DNA of 64,000 bases, taken from the NCBI GenBank assembly GCA_036395115.1, contig DASWDU010000025.1, forward strand, positions 29,209-93,208, read 5' to 3'. Every line of letters starts with the position of its first letter. The first letter of the stretch is position 1. Below the pieces are notes generated by a model. It was given only the letters and a program-made list of their open reading frames with translations, was not told where the DNA came from and ran no database searches. The translations under genes and the position numbers were made by a program. Shown here piece by piece: positions 29,406 through 37,676 of this stretch. The stretch comes from Thermoplasmata archaeon (lineage in GTDB: Archaea > Thermoplasmatota > Thermoplasmata > RBG-16-68-12).

Positions 29406-30706
29406 TGCCCGCGAAGGCGCACAAGGTCCGCGCGACGAGAGGAGAGAAGGCCGCGGCCCCCGGAACTCTCGTCGTCGAACACGCCACGGAACTCCTCACG
29501 CTGCGCGGTCCACCCGGGCCGCGGGCGGGGGCGGCCGCGGCGGAACTCGGAATCGTGGAGGACGGAGCCGTTTACGTGGAGGGGGACCGGATCGTCGACG
29601 TCGGGACGGCCTCCGACGTCCAATCGAGGCATCCCCGCGCCGACGTTCGGATCGACGCGGCGGGCTGCGTCATGATGCCAGGCTTCGTCGACGCGCATAC
29701 GCACACCGTCTTCGCGGGTTCGCGCGAGCACGAGGTCGAGTGGAAGGCGCGGGGCCTCGGCTACGCCGAGATCGCCGCTCGCGGGGGAGGAATCCTCTCC
29801 ACGGTCCGCGCGACGCGGGACGCCTCGGAGGACGAACTCGTCCGCACCGGTTCCAAACGATTGCGATCGATGCTCGCTTCCGGGACGACGACGCTCGAAG
29901 TCAAGACGGGATACGGACTGCGGACGGACGATGAAGTGAAGATGCTGCGCGCCACCGCCCGCGCCGCGTCCCTTGCCGGCGTTGACGTCGTGTCGACGTT
30001 CCTCGGGGCCCACGCAATCCCGCCGGAATACGATGGCCGTCCAGATGCCTACGTCGACTTGGTGTCGGGCGAAATGCTCGAAGCCGTCCAGGCGACTGGC
30101 CTCGCCACCTTCTGTGACGTGTTCGTGGACGAGGGGTACTTCACGCCGGAGCAGGCTCGGCGAATCCTCGAGAAAGCGAAGGTCGCGGGCCTGCTTCCGA
30201 AGATCCACGCGGACGAACTTGCCGAGACCGGCGGCGCCGCGCTCGCTGCGGAGCTCAGCGCGGTGTCCGCGGACCACCTCGCGCACGCGTCCGGGGACGG
30301 GATCGACGCGATGGCCCGCGCCGGCGTCATTGGCGTGCTCCTCCCGGCTACATCGCTCGCCTCTCGACTCCCGTTCGCGGACGGACGGCGACTCGTCGCG
30401 GCCGGGGTGCCGGTCGCCTTAGGGACGGACTTCAACCCGAACTGCTGGTGCGAGTCGTTGCAACTGGCCGCTGCGCTCGCCTGCCATCACAACGGCCTCG
30501 TTCCTGCGGAGGCGATCGTCGCGTCCACAATCAACGCAGCACATGCGGTCGGCCGCGCTGGCGACGTCGGGAGCCTCGAACCCGGGAAGCAGGCCGATCT
30601 CCTCGTCCTGGACATCCCGTCCCATCGTCACTTGGGTTATCGGATCGGAGGAAATGCCGTCCGGACGGTCGTGAAGAGGGGTCGCGTCAACGCCGCGTCC
30701 CGCTAG
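29402..30706 (+). CDS. hutI: Imidazolonepropionase (amidohydrolase, histidine degradation)
   Basis: 434 residues. Amidohydrolase metal site GFVDAHTHTVFAG (about residues 96-108), KTGYGL, KIHADELAETGGAALAAELS and the catalytic GTDFNPNCWCES match HutI, which opens the imidazolone ring of imidazolonepropionate. ATG 29402 overlaps the mevalonate-kinase stop (ATGA). The frame continues upstream inside mvk but no better start exists. No hutH, hutU or later-step gene is visible nearby. The coupling with mevalonate kinase is odd. Other cyclic amidohydrolase activities are possible. Confidence 0.88.
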   Translation: MMPAKAHKVRATRGEKAAAPGTLVVEHATELLTLRGPPGPRAGAAAAELGIVEDGAVYVEGDRIVDVGTASDVQSRHPRADVRIDAAGCVMMPGFVDAHTHTVFAGSREHEVEWKARGLGYAEIAARGGGILSTVRATRDASEDELVRTGSKRLRSMLASGTTTLEVKTGYGLRTDDEVKMLRATARAASLAGVDVVSTFLGAHAIPPEYDGRPDAYVDLVSGEMLEAVQATGLATFCDVFVDEGYFTPEQARRILEKAKVAGLLPKIHADELAETGGAALAAELSAVSADHLAHASGDGIDAMARAGVIGVLLPATSLASRLPFADGRRLVAAGVPVALGTDFNPNCWCESLQLAAALACHHNGLVPAEAIVASTINAAHAVGRAGDVGSLEPGKQADLLVLDIPSHRHLGYRIGGNAVRTVVKRGRVNAASR

Positions 30707-30775
30707 TTCGGACGCCGTCATGTGCCGGGCGCACCTTCTTGCCGACGAATCGGCATCTGGCCGGGGCGGATCCCG

Positions 30776-31093
30776 ATGATCGCTCGAACCTGGCACGGGG
30801 TGACGGACAAATCGAAGGCCGACGACTACTCCGACTACCTTGAAGAGAGCGGAGTCAAGGAGTATCGCAAGACGAAAGGCAACCAAGGCGTCTATGTCTT
30901 GCGACGGGATGAGGGCGAGCGGACGCACTTCCTGCTGATCTCACTCTGGGACTCGTTCGACGCAATCCGACGATTCGCGGGTCGGGACATGGAGAGGGCC
31001 GTCTACTATCCGCGGGATCGGGAATTCCTCCTCGAGCTGGAACCTCGCGTCTCGCACTACGAAGTGCTCGTCTCCCCAGAGGCGGTCCGCTAA
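30776..31093 (+). CDS. Small ABM-like (dimeric alpha-beta barrel) protein
   Basis: 105 residues from ATG 30776, preceded by GGGGCGGA. The sequence MIARTWHGVTDKSKADDYSD, the middle HFLLISLWDSFDAIRRFAG and the end RVSHYEVLVS match the pattern of antibiotic-biosynthesis-monooxygenase-like ferredoxin folds, which act in oxygenase, heme-degrading or unknown roles. It lies 69 bases after hutI in the same direction and converges on the nucleotidyltransferase gene. Function is not assigned. Confidence 0.7.
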   Translation: MIARTWHGVTDKSKADDYSDYLEESGVKEYRKTKGNQGVYVLRRDEGERTHFLLISLWDSFDAIRRFAGRDMERAVYYPRDREFLLELEPRVSHYEVLVSPEAVR

Positions 31094-31108
31094 CCGTCGG
31101 CGGTGGGC

Positions 31109-32188
31109 TTACGGCGGTTGAGAGACCGTCGCGTTCTCCAGCCGCGATCCGGCACGAATCGTCATCGAGTCCCCGATGATGCTCGAGGCGATGCGCGCTC
31201 CGTCCTCGATGATGCAGTTCCGGGAGACGACGCTGTCGACGATTTCCGCGGCCGCCCCGACGACGCTGCCCTCCAATACGATGCTGTTGCGGACCACCGC
31301 CTTGGCTTCGACCCGCGCGCCTTCGTACAGGCAGGCGTTGTCCGCGACGCTGCCGCGGCGCAAGAGCGCGCCGGGCCCGACGTAGCACGGGCCTCGGATC
31401 GTGACGCCGTCCTCCACGCGGGCGGCGGAGTCGAGGATCACAGGCCCTTCGCTCGCGATCCCGGCCCGCCGGAGCGGCTTGCCCTCTCGCCGCACGATTT
31501 CCATGCTCGCCTTCCAGAGGTCGTGCGGCCGCCCGATGTCCATCCAAACGCCATCGAGCTTGGAGCCGTGGAGCGGGACGCCCTTCGCGAGGAGCTTCGG
31601 GAACAGGTCTTTCGCGAAATCGAACTTCTGGTCCGCCGGGATGAAATCGAGGATCTCCGGCTCGAGCACGTAGATGCCTGCGTTCGCGAGGTTCGAGAAC
31701 GCCTCCTCCCGCTTCGGCTTCTCGCGGAACTTCGCGATCCGGCCCTTCCCATCGAGCCCGACGATTCCGTACTGCGTCGGGTCGTCAACCTCCGTGAGCG
31801 CGATCGTCCCGACGCCGCCCCTCCGCTTGTGGAAGTCGAAGAGCGCCTTGAAGTCGACGTCGCAGAGGAGGTCCCCCATCGCGACGACGAACGTCTCGTC
31901 GATGAAGCTGCCGACCCGACGGACCGCGCCCGCGGTGCCCGCAGGATTCTCCTCGAAGCTGTAGAGGATCGACGCGTTGTAGTCGACGCCGTCGCCGATC
32001 GACTTGATCAGGGCGTCCGACAGGTACGCCGTCGTCACGATGATCTCATGGAATCCGGACGCCGCGAGGGAGCGCAGGACGTAGTCGATGCACGGCCGGC
32101 CGGCGACCGGCATCAGCGGTTTCGGCCGTTTGTAGGTGAGCGGCTTGAGCCGGGTCCCCTCTCCTCCGGCGAGGACGACGGCCTTCAT
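31109..32188 (-). CDS. Sugar-1-phosphate nucleotidyltransferase with left-handed beta-helix domain
   Basis: 359 residues. The N-terminal half is a nucleotidyltransferase: LAGGEGTRLKPLTYKRPKPL, GDLLCD and a WMDIGRPHDLW motif. From about 245 the sequence shows hexapeptide repeats (VILDSAARVEDGVTIRGPCY and following), a left-handed beta-helix. It makes an NDP-sugar, most like mannose-1-phosphate guanylyltransferase or glucose-1-phosphate thymidylyltransferase; the exact sugar cannot be told. Its ATG overlaps the stop of the coiled-coil gene (ATGA). Products may feed glycosylation of surface proteins. Confidence 0.9.
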   Translation of the reverse strand: MKAVVLAGGEGTRLKPLTYKRPKPLMPVAGRPCIDYVLRSLAASGFHEIIVTTAYLSDALIKSIGDGVDYNASILYSFEENPAGTAGAVRRVGSFIDETFVVAMGDLLCDVDFKALFDFHKRRGGVGTIALTEVDDPTQYGIVGLDGKGRIAKFREKPKREEAFSNLANAGIYVLEPEILDFIPADQKFDFAKDLFPKLLAKGVPLHGSKLDGVWMDIGRPHDLWKASMEIVRREGKPLRRAGIASEGPVILDSAARVEDGVTIRGPCYVGPGALLRRGSVADNACLYEGARVEAKAVVRNSIVLEGSVVGAAAEIVDSVVSRNCIIEDGARIASSIIGDSMTIRAGSRLENATVSQPP

Positions 32189-33102
32189 CGGCCGATCTCC
32201 ACGCGGCCTTTCTCGAGGAGCGCTTTCAACGCCCGGTCGGCGGAGTCCTCGAGCTTCTTCGGATCGGACAGGGCCCGGGCTTGGCGGTTCTGCGTCCGGA
32301 GGAGATCGCGGGACTCGCGCGCCTCCGTGCGCTTCGCGCCCCGAATCGAGAGGACCTTGTCCCGCATCTCGACGACCTTCGCGTGGATCTCATCGGCCTT
32401 GTCCCGCGCGGCGAGGTACGACTCGTGCTTCTCGTCGCCCTCGAAGACGAGCGCCGAGATCTCCCGCACGAGGCCGAGTGAATCGTCGTGGACGGCGCGC
32501 GCCTCCCCGCTCAGGACGAGAGCCGCTTCGTGCTCCTTCTCCGCGGCTCGGAATAGTTCCGTGATCCCGGCATCGATGTCCCGGACCTCCTTCGCGATCT
32601 TGTCTTGGTCCGCCTTCAGGGCCTCGAGATCGCGGAGGCGCTTCATCGAGCGCTTGATTTCGTCGAGCAGCTCGTTCTCTTCGCTGAGCGTGAGGGACGC
32701 GGTCTGCTGCCGCATCTCCATCTGCGAAACGCGCCGCTTCATCGCCCGAAGCTCCGCCCCGACGTCCCCGGATGCGGACCCGCGCATCTTCCGCTTCAGC
32801 TCGATGAGGGCCTTCGCCTTCCCTTGGAGTTCGTCGCGCTTCGCCCGGTGCGCCCGCGCCTTCGCAACGAGGTCGGCCCGCCGGTCCTTCAAGTCCCGGA
32901 GCTTCGGCGCGAGCTGCCGTTTCTTCTCGTGCACGAGGTCCCGCTCCTGACGGAGGAGCGAGGCTTCCTGGTTCAGGGCGGCCCGTCGCTCGAGGAGGCT
33001 CTCGAGCTTGATCTCCGCCTGTTCCATCTCAGAAAGGGTCTTCTTCCGGACCATCTGGTCCCCCAGGGCCGATTGGAGTGCGGCGATTGGCGGATTGCCC
33101 AT
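32185..33102 (-). CDS. Coiled-coil protein (COG1340-like)
   Basis: 305 residues, almost entirely long heptad-patterned helix rich in Lys, Arg and Glu (for example LRQERDLVHEKKRQLAPKLR). It resembles the archaeal coiled-coil family COG1340, whose role is unknown, perhaps linked to the translation apparatus. ATG 33102 overlaps the TAA of ksgA (TAATG), and its own stop overlaps the nucleotidyltransferase start, so the three genes are tightly coupled. The frame extends up to 33618 but the upstream part is only the antisense shadow of ksgA. Confidence 0.85.
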   Translation of the reverse strand: MGNPPIAALQSALGDQMVRKKTLSEMEQAEIKLESLLERRAALNQEASLLRQERDLVHEKKRQLAPKLRDLKDRRADLVAKARAHRAKRDELQGKAKALIELKRKMRGSASGDVGAELRAMKRRVSQMEMRQQTASLTLSEENELLDEIKRSMKRLRDLEALKADQDKIAKEVRDIDAGITELFRAAEKEHEAALVLSGEARAVHDDSLGLVREISALVFEGDEKHESYLAARDKADEIHAKVVEMRDKVLSIRGAKRTEARESRDLLRTQNRQARALSDPKKLEDSADRALKALLEKGRVEIGR

Positions 33103-33911
33103 TAACCTTTTGCACCGCGCATCGCATCGGCGATTCGACCGATCTCGTCCGGGGAGAGTTCCTCGACGCGGCGCGTCCGGAACGGGACGGAAGGGAGAAT
33201 CGACTCGAGAGCGTGGGGCGTCTCGGCGAACGCCCGCCAGGAGAGCCGGAGGCCGTTCTCGACCGTCTTCCGGCGATGCGCGAACAGCGCGTCCACGACC
33301 GCGTCGAACCGGACCGGGTCCGCGATCGGGAATGGGCTTGGACGCGGGACGAGCCGGACGAGCGCGGAGTCGACGCGCGGCTGCGGGTGGAAAGCGTTCC
33401 GTGGGACCCGCTCCAGGATTTCGCATGCGGCCCGGCGGTAGACCCCGACGCTCAGCCGGGAGTAATCCGCGGTCGCCGGCTTCGCAATCATCCGCCGTGC
33501 GAACTCCCACTGGTACATCAGGACCGCCCGGTCGAACCGCTCTTCGAGCATCCGGAACGTAATCGGCGAGGAGATCTTGTAGGGCAGGTTCGACGCGAGC
33601 ACGTCGAACGGCGGCCACTCGACCTTGAGCGCGTCGCCCCCAATCACCTCGACTTCGGGGAGCGAATCTCGCAGGTAGACGGCGAAACGACGGTCGGCCT
33701 CGATCGCGATGACGCGCCGCGCCCGCTCGACAAGCCTCCGCGTCAGGATGCCGAGGCCGGGACCGATCTCCAGCACGACGTCCGCGGCGCCGACGTTCGC
33801 ATGGCCGACGTGGCGGTTCGCGACTCGCCCATCGATGAGGAAGTGCTGGCCCAGCCCTTTCCGGGGCCGGATCCCGAGGCGACGAAGCGTGCGGCGGGCG
33901 TCCTCGTCCAC
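33102..33911 (-). CDS. ksgA: Dimethyladenosine transferase KsgA/Dim1
   Basis: 269 residues. It dimethylates two adjacent adenosines at the 3' end of 16S rRNA using S-adenosylmethionine. Motifs: LGQHFLID near the N-terminus, VLEIGPGLGILTRRL (SAM motif I), NLPYKISSPI (motif IV) and the C-terminal helical domain with HRRKTVENGLR. The frame is open to 34067, but GTG 33911 (MDEDARRTLRRLGI) gives the family length and lies 26 bases after the upstream stop. It sits between a secreted repeat protein and a coiled-coil protein. Confidence 0.93.
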   Translation of the reverse strand: MDEDARRTLRRLGIRPRKGLGQHFLIDGRVANRHVGHANVGAADVVLEIGPGLGILTRRLVERARRVIAIEADRRFAVYLRDSLPEVEVIGGDALKVEWPPFDVLASNLPYKISSPITFRMLEERFDRAVLMYQWEFARRMIAKPATADYSRLSVGVYRRAACEILERVPRNAFHPQPRVDSALVRLVPRPSPFPIADPVRFDAVVDALFAHRRKTVENGLRLSWRAFAETPHALESILPSVPFRTRRVEELSPDEIGRIADAMRGAKG

Positions 33912-33936
33912 GGATGCGGCACGGCCGCCCGACGAT

Positions 33937-35304
33937 TTAGGGTTGCGTTCCGGTCGGGCCCGCCGCGTCGAAGTCGGCCGCGCGGTACGCCTGCGTCGTG
34001 TACGTCGTCGTGGGATCGATGCGCCCGGCGGTCGGGGTGAGGGAGAGCGTTGCAAGGTACGGACCATCGAGCCCGCTCGTGCGGATGTCCGGGCCCGCGA
34101 AGACGAACTCGACCCACCGTGTGCCCTCGAGGATCCACGCCTGAGCGGAGACCTTCGCGACGTCCCCGGTCGACCCGACGGGCTGCAGGAGACCGGACAC
34201 GTCGAACGCCGCGGAGACGAACACGTCGACCTCCGCGCGGATCACCAGGCTATCGTACATTCCATCGGCATCACGATCCGGCGTGAGCTCCTCGAACCGG
34301 CCCGTGTACGAGAGGAGCTCGACCGTGTCGTCGAAGTCGGTCGCGCGGTACGCGGATGTTGAGCCGCAGAGCATCTCCGGATAGGAGAGAGGTTGCGGGC
34401 GCACGAGGGACCCGCCCGGATCGGGCGCCGCGGGGTCGAGGCGGTCGTCGACCGGCCCGTACAGCGTCAGAGAGAAGTTCCACGGTCCGTCGACCCCCGC
34501 GGAACGGATCTGGTCCCCGCGGAACCGCAGGGATACGCTCGCGTCCGAGGCCGCGAGGGTGACGGTCCGGTAGGCGTACGCGATCATCGTCACGACGTCG
34601 GCGGATGGCGACATGAGGACGCCGTTCAGGCTGTAGTTCCCCTCGACGTTCACGTGGACATCGGCACGCAGCTCGAGGAAGTCCGCGAGCCCGTCGCCGT
34701 CCACGTCGACCGCCTGGTCCGTGTGACAGCCCGTGAAGTACGCGGGCCGGATGGGCGCCTCGAACGCGGAGGCGGCGTACGCTTTCGTCGTGTAGTTCCA
34801 TTCGAGGAAGTCCCCGGCGGGCTCCGAGAGCAGCCGTGCGGCATCGTACACGATCACGTCCCCGAGGAAGAGCGTCGCGTGCACCTCATATGGACCGTCG
34901 ACGCCCGCGCGCGCGATGTCCGTGCCAACGAAGGCCATGCGGATCGTCTGCTCGCCCGACGGGAAGAAGTACCGCTCGTTCGTCCAGGCGATCGGATATA
35001 CCGCATCGCTCGTCGCGACGATCGGCGGCATCGGCGGCGGGATTCGGTACCCGGCGGCGCACGGCCCATCCACGGGCGGGCTCGAGGCCGAAAGGTCCGC
35101 GTACATCGTCCACGTCCCCGCCTGCGGCAGCGACACGTCCGCCTCGACGACGAGCCACTCGAACACACCGTTCCCGTTCGTATCGAGGCCGTAGTCTCCC
35201 CCGGCGCCATCCGCGGGAAGGAGCGCGTGGAAGCCCCACGCCGCGCCTACCGAGCCGAGGCCGAGGGTGACGACCAACACGACCGTGCGGGCGGTCCACC
35301 TCAT
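33937..35304 (-). CDS. Secreted protein with three Asp-rich repeat modules
   Basis: 455 residues from ATG 35304, with a signal peptide or anchor (RTVVLVVTLGLGSVGAAWGF). Three modules of about 140 residues follow. Each contains an Asp-rich calcium-binding-like loop (DTNGNGVFE, DVDGDGLADF, DRDADGMYDS), a beta-sandwich core and a GVDGPY or GLDGPY motif, ending with a TxAYxAxDF-like sequence. The repeats suggest an extracellular calcium-binding surface protein of unknown function. It is upstream of ksgA on the same strand, 26 bases away, so the genes may share a transcript although their roles look unrelated. Confidence 0.8.
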   Translation of the reverse strand: MRWTARTVVLVVTLGLGSVGAAWGFHALLPADGAGGDYGLDTNGNGVFEWLVVEADVSLPQAGTWTMYADLSASSPPVDGPCAAGYRIPPPMPPIVATSDAVYPIAWTNERYFFPSGEQTIRMAFVGTDIARAGVDGPYEVHATLFLGDVIVYDAARLLSEPAGDFLEWNYTTKAYAASAFEAPIRPAYFTGCHTDQAVDVDGDGLADFLELRADVHVNVEGNYSLNGVLMSPSADVVTMIAYAYRTVTLAASDASVSLRFRGDQIRSAGVDGPWNFSLTLYGPVDDRLDPAAPDPGGSLVRPQPLSYPEMLCGSTSAYRATDFDDTVELLSYTGRFEELTPDRDADGMYDSLVIRAEVDVFVSAAFDVSGLLQPVGSTGDVAKVSAQAWILEGTRWVEFVFAGPDIRTSGLDGPYLATLSLTPTAGRIDPTTTYTTQAYRAADFDAAGPTGTQP

Positions 35305-35425
35305 GGTCGCACCGCGGAACGTAGAGGCCGTGCGGGATATAGGACCACGTTTCTCGTTCGGGAATCGTCTAACGACGGATATTCTCACCCATCAGTATTT
35401 GAACGGGAAATCCGGATGGGGTCGC

Positions 35426-35719
35426 GTGCCCGTCCCCTGGGACGCGCTGCCTTTCCAGGCCGAGGGAAGCCTCCAGTGTTGGATGGTCGCCTCGATCATC
35501 GGCGCGCTCGTCCTCGTCCTCGCCATCCTGATGGCGTACCAGCGGTACGTCGCGGGGAAGAAGCCGGTCCAGCACCTGTGCGACTACTGCGGGCACATGG
35601 TGACCGCGGTCAGCGATTGCCACCACGCCCCCGTGCGGGAGCGATTCCTGCACGGGACCTGCCTCGAGTGCAAGCAGGACTGTCGCCTCGTCTGCGCGCG
35701 CTGCAAGAACCCGCTGTGA
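35426..35719 (+). CDS. Small one-TM protein with C-terminal zinc ribbon
   Basis: 97 residues from GTG 35426. An N-terminal membrane helix (about residues 20-40, SIIGALVLVLAILMAY) is followed by a Cys-rich domain: CDYCGHMV, then CLECKQDCRLVCARCK. The zinc ribbon would lie inside the cell. The exact start is uncertain: a TTG at 35398 and an internal ATG at 35483 also work. This one-TM zinc-ribbon design recurs in this window at 749-1540, 42495-42680 and 42128-42490. Confidence 0.7.
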   Translation: MPVPWDALPFQAEGSLQCWMVASIIGALVLVLAILMAYQRYVAGKKPVQHLCDYCGHMVTAVSDCHHAPVRERFLHGTCLECKQDCRLVCARCKNPL

Positions 35720-35740
35720 TTCCGCCGGCAACGTTATCCG

Positions 35741-36220
35741 ATGGCGTTCGATGCAAACGGAGCCATGTCCGGTCCCCCGACGCCCGGCAAGCCGCCGCCC
35801 CCGCCGGCGCGCAGCGTCCTCCTGGCCGACGCGAAGATCACGATCGCGGCTCCGATCCCCCGGGTGTTCGAGGCGCTCGTCGACGCCGGGCAACTCGGGC
35901 AATGGTGGGCGGACGATCCGCGGGTCGAGGCCGAGCTGGGCGGCCGCTACGAAGGCACGCTTTCGGACGGCCGCGTCGAGGGTTCGATCACGGCGATCGA
36001 TGGCCCGGGGAAGCTCTCGTTCATGTGGCCGATCCCCCACGAAGGCGGCTCGGTCGAGACGAGCGTCGCGTACGAACTCAGCCCAAGAGGCGCGCAGACG
36101 TTCGTGCACCTGGTCCATCGCGCCCCGAACCCCGTCCCGGGAGAGTGGCCGGGCCTGTGGGCGAGCGCGCTCGAGTCGTTGAAGACGTTCCTTGAAGGCG
36201 CCTCCGCCGGCTCCGAGTGA
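35741..36220 (+). CDS. SRPBCC / AHSA1-like domain protein
   Basis: 159 residues. The pattern ITIAAPIPRVFEALVDAGQL, WWADDPRVEAELGGRYEGTL and a C-terminal helix SALESLKTFLEG fit the START/AHSA1-like SRPBCC fold, a deep hydrophobic pocket for lipids or other small ligands. The Pro-rich N-terminus is unusual and the true start may be the ATG at 35765 (MSGPPTPG). The first ATG at 35741 lies 21 bases after the preceding stop. The ligand is unknown. Confidence 0.75.
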   Translation: MAFDANGAMSGPPTPGKPPPPPARSVLLADAKITIAAPIPRVFEALVDAGQLGQWWADDPRVEAELGGRYEGTLSDGRVEGSITAIDGPGKLSFMWPIPHEGGSVETSVAYELSPRGAQTFVHLVHRAPNPVPGEWPGLWASALESLKTFLEGASAGSE

Positions 36221-36233
36221 AGCGACCGAGGCG

Positions 36234-37457
36234 TCAGCCGCCGACCCACTCGAACACCGTCGCCTCGCCCTGTCCCACGCCGACGCACAGGGTCGCGAGG
36301 CCGTGGTACGGCCGCCTCTCGCGCGGCGCACGCCGACGCATCTCGTGGGCGAGCGTGCACACGATCCGCGCGCCGCTGCATCCGAGCGGGTGGCCGAGCG
36401 CGATCGCGCCGCCGTTCACGTTCGTGATCTCCGGACGGAAGCCGAGTTCCCGCATGACCCGGAGCGCTTGGATCGCGAACGCCTCGTTGAGTTCGATCAG
36501 GCCGATATCCTCGATTCGAAGGCCCGCGCGCGCGAGCGCCTTCCGCGTGGCGGGCACGGGACCGAGCCCCATCGTCCGCGGCTCGACGCCGGCCACGGCG
36601 GAGGCGACGAAGCGCAGAAGCGGCCGCAGGCCGAGGTCGGTCGCCGTGTGGTCGCTCATCACCAGGACCGCGGCCGCGCCGTCCGTGATGCCGCTCGCGT
36701 TGCCCGCGGTCACGGTGCCGCCGTCTCGGAACACGGGGAGGAGCCTCGCGAGCGCCTCGGGGGAAGTGTCGGCCCGCGGCGGCTCGTCTCGGGAGACGAG
36801 GATCGACTCGCCCCGCGGTTGCGGCACCGGGACCGGGACGATCTCTTCCGCGAACCTCCCCGCCTCGATCGCGGCGATCGCCCGACGGTGGCTCTCGAGG
36901 GCGAAGCGGTCTTGCTCTTCGCGCGGGATCGTCGGCCCACCCTCGCGCAGGTTCTCCGCGGTCTCGCCCATCGACTCGTTGCCGTATTGCGCCTTGAGGC
37001 GCGCGTTTGGGAACCGCCAGCCGAGGGTGGTATCCCACGCGGTCACGTTGCCCATCGCGCCCTCGGGGTTCTTCGGGATCGCGTATGGCGCCCGCGTCAT
37101 GCTCTCCACTCCGCCGGCGACGAACACCTCGCCTTCGCCCGCCTTGATCGACCGCGCCGCCGCGTTGATCGCCGCCAGCCCCGACGAGCAGAGCCGGTTG
37201 AACGTCACGCCCGCAACGGACACCGGGAACCCGGCGAGGAGCGCCGCCATGCGCGCGACGTTTCGATTGTCCTCGCCCGCCTGATTCGCGCAGCTCATGT
37301 AGACCTCCTCGACAAGCGCGGGATCGATGCCCGCCCGCCGAACGACCTCGCGGACCACGAGTGCGCCGCCATGTCGTCGGGGCGGACGTCCGTCAGGGCG
37401 CCGTGGTGGCGGCCCATCGGCGTACGCACGGCCTCGACGATCACGGCTTCGGGCACA
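36234..37457 (-). CDS. Acetyl-CoA acetyltransferase (thiolase), with an apparent one-base frameshift
   Basis: Two adjoining frames together encode a full thiolase. From GTG 37457 (after a GGGAGG site) one frame reads [20 protein letters not shown] and on to RPDDMAA. From about 37367 the next frame continues [16 protein letters not shown] to the end. Adding a single G in the GGCGGCG run at about 37361-37372 joins them. The catalytic Cys [19 protein letters not shown] and the final CVGVGQGEA are present. It condenses or cleaves acyl-CoA, in a form closer to bacterial PcaF/FadA thiolases than to the archaeal mevalonate type. Whether this is a real pseudogene or a sequencing error is open. Confidence 0.8.
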   Translation of the reverse strand, partial: CARSRDRRGRAYADGPPPRRPDGRPPRRHGGALVVREVVRRAGIDPALVEEVYMSCANQAGEDNRNVARMAALLAGFPVSVAGVTFNRLCSSGLAAINAAARSIKAGEGEVFVAGGVESMTRAPYAIPKNPEGAMGNVTAWDTTLGWRFPNARLKAQYGNESMGETAENLREGGPTIPREEQDRFALESHRRAIAAIEAGRFAEEIVPVPVPQPRGESILVSRDEPPRADTSPEALARLLPVFRDGGTVTAGNASGITDGAAAVLVMSDHTATDLGLRPLLRFVASAVAGVEPRTMGLGPVPATRKALARAGLRIEDIGLIELNEAFAIQALRVMRELGFRPEITNVNGGAIALGHPLGCSGARIVCTLAHEMRRRAPRERRPYHGLATLCVGVGQGEATVFEWVGG

Positions 37458-37581
37458 GGTGTCGACCTCCCTGGGTGGACCCCTCCATCGCACCGAAGGA
37501 TTTGGACTTCGGGATTCGGATCGGCGCGCGATCGCTGGAGGGTTTCACCCACGCCACCGGGAGGGCTTCGGGTCCCCGAGA

Positions 37582-37603
37582 CATACCTCTACTTAGAGGT
37601 ATG
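37582..37603. promoter_or_regulatory. Perfect 9-bp inverted repeat, candidate operator
   Basis: CATACCTCT, four bases (ACTT), then AGAGGTATG: a perfect inverted repeat of nine bases per arm. It stands between the divergent thiolase (start 37457) and radical SAM (start 37677) genes, 45 bases ahead of the latter's TATA box. Symmetry and position suit a regulator-binding site. Confidence 0.55.
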
Positions 37604-37676
37604 ACCGAGACCGGACCTCTGAGCTGGCAAGGCCCCCGACCGCGAACCTTTATCCCCGGAGGTCCGTTCGACGGCC

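Noticed and set aside
33102..33618. N-terminal extension of the coiled-coil protein
   Set aside because: It is the shadow of ksgA; the ATG at 33102 overlaps the ksgA stop.
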